From positions 388,782 to 452,781 of the forward strand of contig JAJEKB010021185.1 in the NCBI GenBank assembly GCA_022393335.1: a stretch of 64,000 nucleotides of DNA. Direction: 5' to 3'. The notes beneath the pieces were generated by a model that saw only the letters and a program-made list of their open reading frames with translations, was not told where the DNA came from and ran no database searches. Each line of letters opens with the position of its first letter. Position 1 is the first letter of the stretch. Of this stretch, positions 22,070 through 34,614 are shown one piece after another. The DNA comes from Macrotrachela quadricornifera (Eukaryota > Rotifera > Eurotatoria > Philodinida > Philodinidae). Made by a program: the position numbers and the translations under genes.

Positions 22070-24140
22070 GTATATACCTCCTGTGTGCCAAAATAAACTG
22101 AATACTGCATTTTTTCGATTATTTTTTCCGAGCGCTATGTTTGGAGCTCAGATTTATACCACGAATAGATCTTTAACTACTGGACTCATTCTAAAAATAT
22201 CAGTCCTTTAGAAAGAGAATGTGCCACTGAAAGAAAAATTTCGGGTTCTATTTGTTTTTCTATCACTCTAAGTTCTATTCTGAATCGTAGATGGTAATTA
22301 ATGTCGGATTTTTTTAAAGTACCAACGACTAATTTTTGAATAAGTCTTGACCAGTTTGAGCTATCGAGCTGCAATTTTCACCGCTCGATAGAGTAAAGTG
22401 GAGGATATCTATCTATATGAGACTCATTGGTCTCATGCTGTGACGAAAATTCATGATATTACAGCCAATTTATATATGCTACATTCATACTTTCTAATAA
22501 ACTTAGTGTATAAACTACCCCTATCAACACTTTGTTAGTAAAACTGTATTTTCACTTGATTTTCGTTATGTTACTCTATTCTATGAGATGAAAAATGGGT
22601 AACATTTTTTGTTGTAAACAGCTTAGTTTTCAACTACTAGTTCAGAGTGTCTTAACTTGCATTGTCGATAGCCTTACATTTATAGAACTTTGTGTGAAGT
22701 AAAAAGTGATAACGTCTTCTGAAAACATTCGAAGAGTTCGAAAAATCAAATGATTACTGGATTGTCTGCTTCTGAAAATAATTATTAGTAAATTCAATCA
22801 TCGATGTTGGTAATAGTCAATGTGCAAAAAAAGATTGAACATGAATGGAGAATATAAAAGATTAATAATAAGAAAGAACAGAATATGAATATTGGTGTGA
22901 CATATTATCTTAGAACTCTTTTGCCTTGAGGGATGAAAGAGAAGGAACTCTTCGTTTCTACATGTAAATACGCTTTAGATGTTCTCTTTAAAACATATAC
23001 ATATTTGTGTGACAATGCATTGCCGATCAAACATTACATAGGATCTAAGTAGACTAGCATCAATATTTGAGTTTTGAATTACGATGAAATTGTATTTCGT
23101 CCTAGTAAATATAACTTCATTTTCATCTATGAACAAAAATGAAAAAGCTTGTCAGTCAAAGTTTAACTAAAGATTCAAATTTTTGATAATTGACACTGTT
23201 TCATGCAGAAAAACGTCGATAGATCCGATTAATATTTATCGATTTTAATTGCTCTTAAATCAGAAAAAAGACTTTTTTACTTTTTTTTGTTGATTCATAT
23301 AATTATTCATATTAAAACTCAATTCATATATTAACTTCATTCAAAAGATTCTTTGTAGATTTTTGTATAGATTGTGATACTTTATTTATAATTTCTCTGA
23401 AATCGAAATCATTTGAACAAGTATTGTAGGGTTAAATACTATCCTATGAGTCCCTTGAGCAGGGTCGAAACACGTCATGATTGTTACAATTGTATCCTCA
23501 AACGAGGATTCACAAGAAAAATATTTCAATCATTTTTTTTACAACCAAAATTTGACATACTCGCCAGGATGTGTAGTATGAAGTTTCTTTATTTTATATT
23601 CAATCTGCAGAATATGTCCATCCAAGTGAGTTTATTTATACTTCTATCTTAAACTTTTCAGTTTCTATGATTGCACTTAGCCTCATTACAGAAGTAATTT
23701 AATGATCTATACCAGCAATATTTCTGTTTAGAGTGACAGCACTAATCTACGGTGTATTCTTATCACGACATCAATTAGTTATTGCTCTTCTATTATATGA
23801 AGATTACTTTTCTGCGCGAAAGATGTAAATATGTAAGATAGCATTGAGACACTATCGATTTCTATTTATCGAAAGATTGCAGTGAACTCTCCTTCACTTT
23901 TAAAGATACAAAGAAACAACACCTGCGTATTTAGTATTTAAAAATATTAATATCCTATATGTTTCATTTCGACGCAAGCTATGATAACAACAATAACAAT
24001 TAATTGTTTTGTATTCTTTCTTTTAAGGTAGTTCTAAAATTATTTATTATTTTCTTATTCGTATAATATCGAATAATCTGTCATATAAACCTCATGCACT
24101 CGAGTTTTCATAGCGTTGCATACGTCCTGCTTTTAATTTA
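22070..24140. other. No gene seen
   Basis: AT-rich, with only short frames lacking domains (for example 23413-23652 plus and 22374-22186 minus). I saw no repeat structure by eye. Confidence 0.4.
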
Positions 24141-24141
24141 G

Positions 24142-25730
24142 TATACTAATAAGTCAAGTGAGATCGCAAATATGCTACGAGATTTCTCAATATGGTCGAT
24201 GCTCAATGAATAGTGCATGTGGATGTCTTCATATGACACGTATCGATGACATTGGCATATGTAGCTTCCACTATGGACATTGTACTGAGTTAGTTCCATG
24301 CGAACTCCCAAATAACCATTGCTATAAACCTAACCATATATGTGTTCATCATCCTCGATGTAATACTCGTCCTGTTTGTTATCCGGTGTCGATGATCGAT
24401 CAACGAATCTGTCCACCAATCAAAAGTAAGAGAACAAACAATGATCTACAAATTCCATCGATCTTAGTACTTCTCCTAAAAGTAGATCTTCACCGTTCGC
24501 ATAGTCTCACATACCATACATGCTGATATGCTAGTGTTAAATGCAGAATCGATGATTCTCTCGAGTAAAGCATGATGACACACTGAGCGTTCACCTTGAG
24601 CACTCCCATAGAACTTTGAAAATGCAAAGGCTATTTTCATCATAAGATAGTTTTGGAAAGAAAAATATTGTCATCCAACCAATTAATACCGTCATTCTAC
24701 TTTGAAAATCTGCTTAGGCTTCACTTAATATTTCGATCCATCGGATTCTGTATCCAATTCTATCTTAGACCAATACTGTCTGCTTGTTTACATAAATGTT
24801 TTCTGTTAATGAATAGTAACAGATACTTTCTAAACGCCAGTTTCAAATCAAACATATATGACGGATTAGCATCCAATATTACTCTACATCTAGTTAAAGA
24901 TTACATTAAAAAGATTAGTGATTCTTCAGGAATGGTTTAGTTTTTATTATGAGAAAAATAAATAAATTACTATTAATATTTCTCCTTTCAATTCACATAA
25001 AATAAGCAGGTAGATATGTTCTTCTTTTTCAATGCAGATCTTTACATCAACATTCCATACAATGCTCGATGGAAATCGAACGGAGTCGTTGTTGCTGGAG
25101 GAAATGGTTCAGGCAATTTACCCAACCAACTCTACACTCGTGGTGGTCTCTATGTAGATGATGATCAAACTGTTTATGTCGCTGACTTTACGAATAATCG
25201 TATTTGAAAAGACCAACACAGATGATTGTCGACAACGAAACAGACAGTCTCATTATCTGTGATTATGAGAATCAACGAGTGATGACATGATCTCTTAGAA
25301 GCGGTATAACAAACGGAGAAATAATTATTAATAGTATTAGATGTTTTAGTTTGACGATGGACAATGAGAGATTTCTCTACGTCACCGACGTCGAAAAACA
25401 TGAAGTGAGACGATATAAAATAGGAGAGACACAAGGAACAGTTGTGTTGGGTGAAAATGGACAAGGTATGAGTCTCAAGCAATTCAATGAGCCCCATAGC
25501 GTCTTTGCCGATCGAGATTAGTCGGTGTATGTGTCAAATATTGTTAATCATCGTGTGATGAAATGGGTGAAGGGTGCGAATGAAGGGATTATTGTGGCAG
25601 ATTGGGAGAATCATCGAGTGATGCGCTGGAGTAAAGGAATGGCACAAGGAGATGTTATTGTTGGCAGATATGAGGGCGGAAACTAAGCAAATCAATTGAA
25701 TGGTCCTGTGGATTTGTTGTTGAAAAAGTT
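24142..25730 (+). pseudogene. NHL-repeat protein gene, decayed
   Basis: A first exon (about 24142-24430, acceptor TTTAATTTAG, donor AAA|GTAAGA) encodes a Cys-rich module (CYEISQYGRC, ACGCLH, HPRCNTRPVCYP), a type often placed ahead of NHL repeats in bdelloid proteins. About 600 bp later an exon from about 25039 encodes NHL repeats (ARWKSNGVVVAGGNGSG, VYVADFTNNRI). Damage follows: TGA 25205-25207 with a frame change, TGA 25288-25290 where Trp is expected, TAG 25519-25521 and TAA 25684-25686 where Gln is expected. About 30 residues are missing between GANEGIIVA and DWENHRVMRW, as if two repeats had collapsed. NHL repeats form extracellular or scaffold beta-propellers in known proteins. This copy cannot make one. 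Confidence 0.7.
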
Positions 25731-25739
25731 TAATTTATT

Positions 25740-28316
25740 TTCAGTTAATAAAAAATGAATACTCAAGAGAAAAATATATTTGATATTCGCGTGCGCGCGT
25801 CCAGTGAACCACCTCTAGTGACGAAAGTGGCAGCCGTTGTGGCCACAACTCCATACCCATATGAATAAGCATCGTATGAACTTGTTGCCACTGTCATTAG
25901 TTAGATTTTCTGATCGGGCGTACATCGTTAATCATGTTATTGTTCTTTTCTGTGCACGGTCATAAATTGTGGCATAGTTTGAGAATCATTTAATTGCATA
26001 CAAATAGAAATCAGAGAAAAATTTTAGAATTCTGAAGTATATTGCAAATTTTGATGATGCTCAATTTCAGCTTTTGTTCTTGACAATATAAAATATACAA
26101 CAAAACTATTATAATACACATTGCCCTTGACCCATATTTCTGCTTGTTGTATATCATTCTATGCACACACAATCAAGTGTATTAATTAATTCTTTCAGTC
26201 CCAAATTATTTTTTGCTGGATTTAATTTGCGCAAACATATGATTCATTCAGCATAAGTTTTATTGAATTTTGTTATAGTCGCATAAGAATTTTCTTGTCT
26301 AAAGTTTATTAATTGTAAAACTCATACAAGTTCTTCATGAAACGATCAAAAACAATTTTTATTTTCTACGTATACTTTTTTAAAGAAAACTTCAGAATAT
26401 TCCAGCAATTTCTTAAAAGGATTAAAACATAAATGAATATCAAAAGTATTTAAATCAGATAGACCTATATTCTAATTATAACTTCTATTTACTATTCCTC
26501 AACTTTGATAGATTATTTGCAAACGAATAACTTCGACAATACCGACGATTAATGATATTCCAACAGATCGTGAAAGACATGGCTAAATACTAGTTGAAAT
26601 ATTACATCCAACAGCTTTTGTCTCTTATTTAGTTTTACATTAAAAAAATGTAGATCAGATGGTCTTACATTTATAGCTACAAAATTTTTTCCTAATAATG
26701 ATAAACTATTAACTAAAAAAGTTTTAATATCTAGACTATAATAAACGTATCTTGTTTTATTGAAAGAATTTGTAATTAACAATGAAGAGAAAGAAAACAA
26801 TATACATTTCATTTGATTGATTCGTGCAAATAAAAATACTTGTTTCCACACCGACCCTCGACTTCTTTCAAATATTCAATATTTTACTCTCGACGATCTC
26901 GATGAATTAACATGATAAATAAACGACTGAGAAAGTCAGATGTGAATTGAAGACAAAAAGTATTTGAAGATTGTATGTACCAAATTAGCAGTCATTCGTC
27001 AATATACATCATCTAGTCCATAGATAGTCAATTTTGCTAGAGATTTACCCGGCACTCTCTCAAGATGCATATAAAATGAATTCGACAGAATATAATTCAA
27101 TTGATTGTTCTTCATGTATCAAATCTTCGCAGAATTGAATAACATCTTTCAATTTTATTCGTCTGAACTGAATTGATGCATCAACCAAGTACAATAATTC
27201 TTATTGATTATTGTCAATTTTTCTCTCAAGCTTAATTAAAAATAAATCATTTTCCAACTATGAAAATCATCGACTTGAGCAGACATTTTCCCATAACGAG
27301 ATAAACATAATTCTTGTCAAAAACAATCTTCACATAAGATATTGTATTCCTAGAAATAAACGATAATTATCAATTTGAAATTCGATTAATAGTTTTTGAT
27401 AGAATCATTTTCTGGTTGTATTTTTCATGGTGAATATATATCAAATTATCAATAACAAAATCAGCTAACCAAAGAGACCTTTTGTAAAAAAATCTTTTTT
27501 AATCCCATAAGTATATTATTGCTAATTGACATAAACATTATTTCTACCATTTTAGATTATAAACATTCAATAGAATTTAGAAGTCTTGTCACAATGAGAT
27601 AATTCATTGATAATTAAACTCGCTCAATTTCAATCAATGATTTATAAACTTCTAAGACTACTTATTTTTTGATCAATCGTCGAAATAGTTTTACATATAA
27701 ATCAAAATGAAATTTTAATGATTATCATGAGAAAGATTCTTTTACTTTTGTGTTTTGATCAATCAAAAATTAACGCCTATTTGGAAGTTATTAACAAATC
27801 ACAATGGATGAGGTATGCAAAATTGAGATAATAAAAGAAACATTAAATAAGCATTCTTTGATATAACTCCAATAGAACTCTACGCGATGAATCATCCTAA
27901 TAAACCAAACGTCAGTAGGGGTGGGAATAATACCAGTGATTGATAAATTCCCATATAGTCATTCTTAATGTTCCATCGATCAAAGTCGTATATTACTCTT
28001 TCACATCATAACGTAGAACGAAAGAAGAGAACAATATAATATATGATCGACCATCATTAAGCCAAAAAAAAAGATCGAATGGACTAATACCGACAGTGAT
28101 GTCTGTATAGTTCCGTTTTTGACAAGAATGCATTCTTATTCGAGAGTGATTTTGCTTTTGATGTGTATAGAATATAAAACAAGCAACTTATCTATTTTTA
28201 TATGAATTGGTAATGTGATCATCATCTTCCTTGTAACCAAAATGTCATTGAGATAAGATTTTTATTGAAAAAAGAAAAGAAAATGCTTTCATATCTTTCT
28301 ACATTGTCATTAAAAC
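25740..28316. other. No gene supported; possible remnants
   Basis: AT-rich. A 100-codon minus-strand frame at 26851-26549 has no recognisable domain. The surrounding 26.5-27.8 kb looks like eroded coding sequence by its composition, but I cannot assign it. The final few hundred bases are the promoter side of the metalloproteinase gene. Confidence 0.35.
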
Positions 28317-30031
28317 ATGTTACACTACTCGTCGTTTTTCGTTCTTCTCACTTGCATTGGTGTCGTATACAACGCGGATAAAATAGTTAATCTGACCATT
28401 GAATCAAAAACTGATGCCCTTATTTATTTAAATTATTACGGCTATAATCAATGTGGTGATTCGACTGGTGTACAATGTTCTATCAGTCTTTCGAGTTTGT
28501 TAAAAGATTTTCAACGACGATTCCGATTGAATATTACCGGCATTCTCGACAATGCCACCAAACAACTGATGAGTCGACCACGTTGTGGTAATAAAGATCC
28601 ACCGGTCCGTATATCGAAACAATCAGCTGCATCATTGGGACAGAAATGGTCACGTTCAGCGTTGACATGGTCATTGAGGAATTATGCACCGTATATTCAT
28701 CCAGCAGAATCGCAACGCGCCATGCACCAAGCATTCGAACTTTGGTCCCGGTATATCCCGTTGACATTCACGCAAGTCTGTCCAGATTGTTCGCCAAATC
28801 TCGTCATCGATTTTGGTCACACATATCACGGGGATAACTATCCTTTCGATGGGCGGGGTGGAAGACTAGCACATGCCTTTTTTCCTGAAGATGGTCGAAT
28901 ACATTTCGACATGGAAGTGCCATGGACAGTCAGGTAAATTTCATTTCTTGCCTGTGGATCACTGTCTTTTTGCAGTGTACTATCTCAGTAAAAATGCTTA
29001 TTCTTTTCTTATACAGTTATGATAGATTTGACATCAATCTGTATGTCGTTGCTGTCCATGAGATTGGCCATGCCCTCGGCTTGGATCACCAGTATGAAAA
29101 ATCCTCAATAATGTACCCTCACTATCAATTGATGAAACAAAAGCATATGTTACCACAATTCGATCAGATTTTAATTCAGCAACTGTATGGATCGCCTCGG
29201 AAGACATCTACACGAGCTACAACGATGAGAACCACTCAACTGAGATTCACACCAAGAACTACAACAAGAGCTACAACAAGATCAACAACAAGAGCTACAA
29301 CAAGAACTACAACAAAAGCCACAACAAGAACAACAACAAAAACCACAAGGAAAACCACAGCAAGAACTACAACAAGAACGACTACTCAATCTACTAAGAT
29401 TATTCTATCAACAAACCGTTTCTCTTGTCGACAATTTATCGATGCAGCATTCGATTTTCCGGACAACAGCTTTCATGTGTTGGATACTGGATTGTTACGA
29501 CGTTATTTACCTCATAAACAAAGTTGGGATACACATGTTACACGCTTCCAACACCTTTATCATCATTTACCGAACCGAATTGTTGGTGGTGCCTATGATT
29601 TTATTACCAACGAAGCCTTTATTTTTACTAGTACACATGTCTATCGATACCGAATACAGTTAGCTTCCTATCTAGTCGAGTATCAGCGTGACGATCTTCT
29701 GCCGGCTCATTTACAAGGTGTCATTGTCGGCGCCATTTACTATCAAGATGAAATCTATATCATCAAAGCAAAGAGCTTACAATTGTTTGATATTAACAAT
29801 TTGCAGAGAAAATCAATCGAAAAAAAACTCAGCGATGAATTTCCAAACCTTTCTGGTTTGGTTAAAACAGCATTTACTTCTGATTATTGGCATTATTTTT
29901 TCACTAGTGATCGATTACTTTATACCTGGGATGAACAACTCAATCGTTGGAAAACATTTGCAAAACCAATGGAAACCAATTGGTTTGCATGTCTGAATAA
30001 TACTATGATGACTCGACTAAATGGAAAATAA
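28317..30031 (+). CDS. Matrix metalloproteinase (M10A), secreted
   Basis: Two exons, 28317-28933 and 29017-30031, around an 83-bp GT..AG intron, giving 543 residues. The order is: signal peptide (1-20, hydrophobic, ending near VVYNA); pro-domain with a peptidoglycan-binding-like fold and a Cys switch PRCGNKD at about 88-94, which keeps the zymogen inactive; catalytic domain with HGDNYPFDGRGGRLAHAF metal-binding loop, zinc motif HEIGHALGLDH and Met-turn SSIMYP; a linker of about 60 residues of Thr-Arg/Lys repeats; and a C-terminal hemopexin-like part (FIDAAFDF, then beta-blade-like repeats). Family members cleave extracellular matrix proteins. All catalytic residues are present and there are no stops. 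The linker is unusually Thr- and basic-rich, probably O-glycosylated. A cathepsin-like pseudogene follows 267 bp downstream. Confidence 0.9.
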
Positions 30032-30059
30032 ATCACATGTTTTTGGTGTACTTTTCTAG

Positions 30060-30065
30060 AATAAA
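30060..30065 (+). promoter_or_regulatory. Polyadenylation signal AATAAA
   Basis: AATAAA 29 bp after the metalloproteinase stop codon (TAA at 30029-30031). It is well placed to direct 3' processing of that transcript. Confidence 0.5.
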
Positions 30066-30297
30066 GACTCGAAAAGTTATGTATAAGACAAGAAATGTGA
30101 AATATTTTTTAGATAATAACAAGTGAAATAGAAGAAATTCCCGGCTTTTAATAGACTGTTTTCTCAAGTTAGACTGAAGGATTTAGAATCATTCTATTGA
30201 ATTAATTTATTCATAGGTAACATGACAAAACATTATTCGAGTATTTAAGAAACAAGATTGACTTTGCAAAATTTATTCAAAATAAAACAAAAACAGA

Positions 30298-31526
30298 ATG
30301 AAGAATATTCTTTTTCTATTCAGCACTTTCGCTTTATTTTTTATATTTTGTTCGGGTCGTCAAATATCATCATTAGATTAAGAATGGAAATTATTCAAAA
30401 ATCTTCATCAAAAACAATACAATTCAATCCATGATGAACAACTTCGGTAAGAATATTTACGAAATTTAAATTAACAATACAATTTATTTCTCTTTTCAGA
30501 CGAAAAAATTTAGGAAGAAAATATTCAAATGATTCAAAAACATAATTTCGCAGCTGATTTAGGTCTTCATACATTTACAATGAAAGTTAATCAATTTGCT
30601 GATCTTGTTTGTTTCTTCTATTATCTTCTTTAAATTCTATAATTCATTTCATTTCAATTTATCCTAGACACGAGCTGAATTTGTTAAACTAATGAATGGA
30701 TTGAAAATCAATTCAGAAAAGAAATCAAATCAAAAACTTCATATCACATCAAATACAAAACTTCCAGCATCTGTTGGTAGAAGAATATATCATAATTTCA
30801 TATGAATAAATTCTTTATTGATATTATAATTTAGATTGACGTAAAAAAGGATATGTTACACCTGTAAAAGATCAAAAACAATGTGGTTCATGTTGGGCAT
30901 TTTCCACTACTGGCACATTGGAAGGACAAATTGCTAAAAAAACACGAAAACTTATTGCATTATCTGAACAACAACTTGTTGATTGCACAACAGATTATGG
31001 AAATATGGGTTGTAATGGAGGTTTTATGGATAATGCATATAAATATCTTCTAAATCATCATGGAATTGAGTCAAATGCAAGTTATTCTTATGAAGGTATT
31101 ATGGAAAAATGTCGATAGAATGTTAAAAATGTTGTAGCTAATGTTATAATAAGTTTAATATTTTTATCAAGTTTAAATAGAAAATGTTTTTTTTTTGAAG
31201 AGTTATGTTGATATTAGACCTGGATCAGAAGCTGATCTTCAAGATGCACTTGCAACAATTGGTCCAATTGCAGTTGCAATGGATGCAAGTCATGGATCAT
31301 TTCAATTTTATTCCTCTGGTGTTTATTCAGAAAAAGAATGCTCATCAACTGCAATAGATTTTTCACTTTTAGCTGTCGGATATGGTATAACAACAGATAA
31401 TGTAGAATATTATATATTGAAAAATCAATGGACACACAATGGGGTATGGATGGTTATGCTTTAGTGGCAAGAAATAAAAATAATCAATGTGGAATTGCAA
31501 CATTAGCTAGTTATGCATTAATTTAA
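30298..31526 (+). pseudogene. Cathepsin L-like cysteine protease pseudogene
   Basis: Five recognisable exons with short introns (30298-30446, 30500-30606, 30668-30776, 30835-about 31150, 31201-31526) follow the papain family: signal peptide, inhibitor I29 pro-domain (NQFADL, TRAEF), catalytic Cys in [19 protein letters not shown], and the end [12 protein letters not shown]. Damage is extensive: TAA 30379-30381; a one-base shift in exon 2 near 30515; TGA 30837-30839 at the conserved Trp of the mature start; TAG 31116-31118; and a shift near 31435. The catalytic His is replaced by Phe (AIDFSLLAVGYG, where the family has His two residues after the first hydrophobic position). The active Asn region KNQW remains. 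It cannot make an active protease. Confidence 0.85.
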
Positions 31527-31529
31527 ACG

Positions 31530-33721
31530 AATAAAAAGAGAAATTTTTATTTTATATAAGAATAATGTATATTCAGTACGTACTTCAATAAATCATTATG
31601 TTTCGGTATTGTTCGAACGTTTTGAACTATTTTTCCTCGCTCAACCTGTGTTGATTCATCGTCTATTTTCAGTTTGTGAACTTATTCAGTATCGACTGGA
31701 TTTGCACGAGACATAAATTTTATACAAATTATCAAGTGAACCTCAATTCGATGACTAACATGTCGGAGCTGGATGGAACCGATTGGATTCCGATTGTCCA
31801 TCTTTGACATGAGTACTTTAAAAAATGAATTTTCCAAAAATTCCTTGAAGATATTTTATTGAACATATACCTTCGGAGCATGCTCATTCTATTTGAATGA
31901 GAAATTAGTTTTATAGGGGCTGGTATGAATATTCAAACGAAATTAAAATAACCAGATAGGTTTGCTAGATCTACCTATCAGTACTGTAGTGGGAGGTATA
32001 GAAGTACCGCGATAAGAAGAAATTTTGAGTTAGTACCGATTTTAGACCTTTTCCAGAATCAGTTTTCAATGCTGAAACTGAAAACAATATTTTCTAAAAG
32101 TTCCAAGAAAAAAAAGCAGTGCTTTTTGCATATTCTGTCAAAAAAACTGGTTTTGAAGAAAACGGAAGTTTTTCAAGTTTTTTTGTGATTTTTCACTAGA
32201 AAACAGCTTTAAAAAAGGCTAAAACGTAGTTCATCGTCATCAGCAACTCACGCCCTATCGGTTCATATACGAAAAAAGCAAAAATAAATTTCACTCAAAT
32301 TTTGCATTGCCTGCACCTCGCATCAATAACCTTTATTTTAACATCAAAAAAGAAATTTCAAAAACAATTTTACGAACAACTAGATGAATACCTTACATCA
32401 TTACACGTTAAATTTCATATTTCACATCGTGTTGCCTACGGGTTTGTCATACAGCCTACACGATTGAACTTTTATATTGTGAATCACAAAAAAAATTGAA
32501 GCGATGTACGATGTTTCTAAACGTATTTATGTTGTAGCAGCTCACGCAGTATGTGATAAATGTCTACATAGTTTATTGATGGATTATAGCTCATATAACA
32601 GACGTCTTCTAGAAAACTTTATCAAAATATTATATTTACTATGTCAGAAAAGATGTAAAAAAATATATGGAATCGAAACTAAACTTAGATCTATTCTGCT
32701 TCTTTTTGGTATTTTTTGTTAAGGTTGTTAGAATAGGTAATTTTTTATCAGTTAGCCAAAGTTAAGATTTAGACATTGTAATATTTATTAACAAGAGAAC
32801 TGTATCAATACATAGCAATATGTTTAAAGCATACTACTGGTCGATAATTGAAACATCTAAGTGATTCATTATCCTATCTTATATACATGTACATGACTTA
32901 TTGCAGAAAATTACTGTCCTTATTGGTTTACTTATTTCAAATATAAATCTGTTTATCATTCTTGTTCTGAATACATAGAATGTGCTACTATAGATCAGAT
33001 TCAAACTAAATATCTCGTGTAAAAAACCGTATGACAATAAATTGTCGGAAAAAAAACACATTGATCATCTATTCTAAAGATTAACATTGACTTATATTCA
33101 AAAAAGAAATATTACTTTATCAGGTTTTAAAACATAATTAGATTTCAATAGAATACCCTAATCGACTTAACAACTTCATAAATTAAAAACTACTAATTTT
33201 TCTTTATTTCATTCCATTTAATTTAGTTCATAATAAAAGCATTTTAAAACTATGTTTGATTCTGTCTGAACAATAAACATTACTATGAACAAAGTTAAAT
33301 AAAAATATTAACCAAAGATATTTGAATTTCATCCTAATCAAAGAAGAGAATCAACAGATAGCACAGAAAATCTACACAATAAAATTAACATTGAGGAAAA
33401 ATCTCAAAGAAGTTGATTTCTTTTGACAAAAACTCGATTTGAATATTTATATATATTCTGATAGTCCTTGTAATAAGCTATATGGTAGCATCATTTTTTT
33501 TCCTATGCATTTTCTCTGAGTTCTCATATCTAAGAAATATGAATAAAAAAATTGTTTGTCATTTTTCTCGAACTCAATTGTTTTGAGCATAGTATCATCA
33601 TTTATCGTATTGTTCTTTTTATTTTTTCTTTCATTTGCATGATGATAACGTTTGGTATGATATGTATCAATGTAAGTATGATTTTAAGGGGTGGAATATT
33701 ATCTTGTTTACCATTTTTTTT
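31530..33721. other. No gene supported
   Basis: Two adjoining plus-strand frames at 32302-32499 and 32504-32722 (62-72 codons) have fairly protein-like composition, but I recognise no domain, no start context and no splice links. The rest is AT-rich. The frames touching 33722 run into the assembly gap. Confidence 0.35.
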
Positions 33722-34121
33722 NNNNNNNNNNNNNNNNNNNNNNNNNNNNNNNNNNNNNNNNNNNNNNNNNNNNNNNNNNNNNNNNNNNNNNNNNNNNNNN
33801 NNNNNNNNNNNNNNNNNNNNNNNNNNNNNNNNNNNNNNNNNNNNNNNNNNNNNNNNNNNNNNNNNNNNNNNNNNNNNNNNNNNNNNNNNNNNNNNNNNNN
33901 NNNNNNNNNNNNNNNNNNNNNNNNNNNNNNNNNNNNNNNNNNNNNNNNNNNNNNNNNNNNNNNNNNNNNNNNNNNNNNNNNNNNNNNNNNNNNNNNNNNN
34001 NNNNNNNNNNNNNNNNNNNNNNNNNNNNNNNNNNNNNNNNNNNNNNNNNNNNNNNNNNNNNNNNNNNNNNNNNNNNNNNNNNNNNNNNNNNNNNNNNNNN
34101 NNNNNNNNNNNNNNNNNNNNN
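33722..34121. other. Assembly gap, 400 N
   Basis: Exactly 400 undetermined bases, flanked by T runs on both sides (CATTTTTTTT before, TTTTTTTTC after). The round number suggests an estimated or fixed gap length. A low-complexity or repeat element probably stopped the assembly. Open frames across it are artefacts. Confidence 0.95.
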
Positions 34122-34614
34122 TTTTTTTTCTTTTTCATTTGGTCTTTGTTGCTTACGTTTAGATCCACTTGGTATGATAATCAATAGTGTCACATTCGTC
34201 AATTCAGCTTCTTAAGATGTTGCCAATTTCTATCACTAACTATCATGATTATTTTGTTGCATTATGTTATATTCAAAAAGACATTCATGTTCAATGCGAT
34301 TTTGCATCATTTTTTGAATTATTTTATCTTTGTCATCACATCACCGATTCTTGTCTTTGCTTCACATTGCTTATTAATATAGATGAACATTTTGTTTATA
34401 ATTAATAAATGATTAACTATCCTTAGTCAATTCTTCCCAATAAAATTCCTGGAAGAGTCTCTCTCATGCATTCCCAAAGATTTCGTTGAGAAAAGTCGAC
34501 TAGGATAATATTTTATTTCAATAATATATACACAAAAAAGAAGAACATGTCTTATTCTCAAGATGCAAAAAGACGAGTATTTACAACACAATAATAGTAA
34601 CAATACAATAGCAT
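34122..34614. other. No gene supported; 3' flank of receptor gene
   Basis: A 72-codon plus-strand frame at 34187-34405 has no domain. The sequence to the right is the expected 3' untranslated side of the minus-strand receptor, with a TTTATT (AATAAA on the minus strand) near 34511. Confidence 0.4.

Noticed and set aside
26549..26851. 100-codon minus-strand frame as a gene
   Set aside because: No recognisable motif, no start or splice context. It may be a remnant of a decayed gene, but I cannot show which.
33552..34215. Long open frames across the gap
   Set aside because: They exist only because N codons are not stops. No flanking sequence supports a gene.
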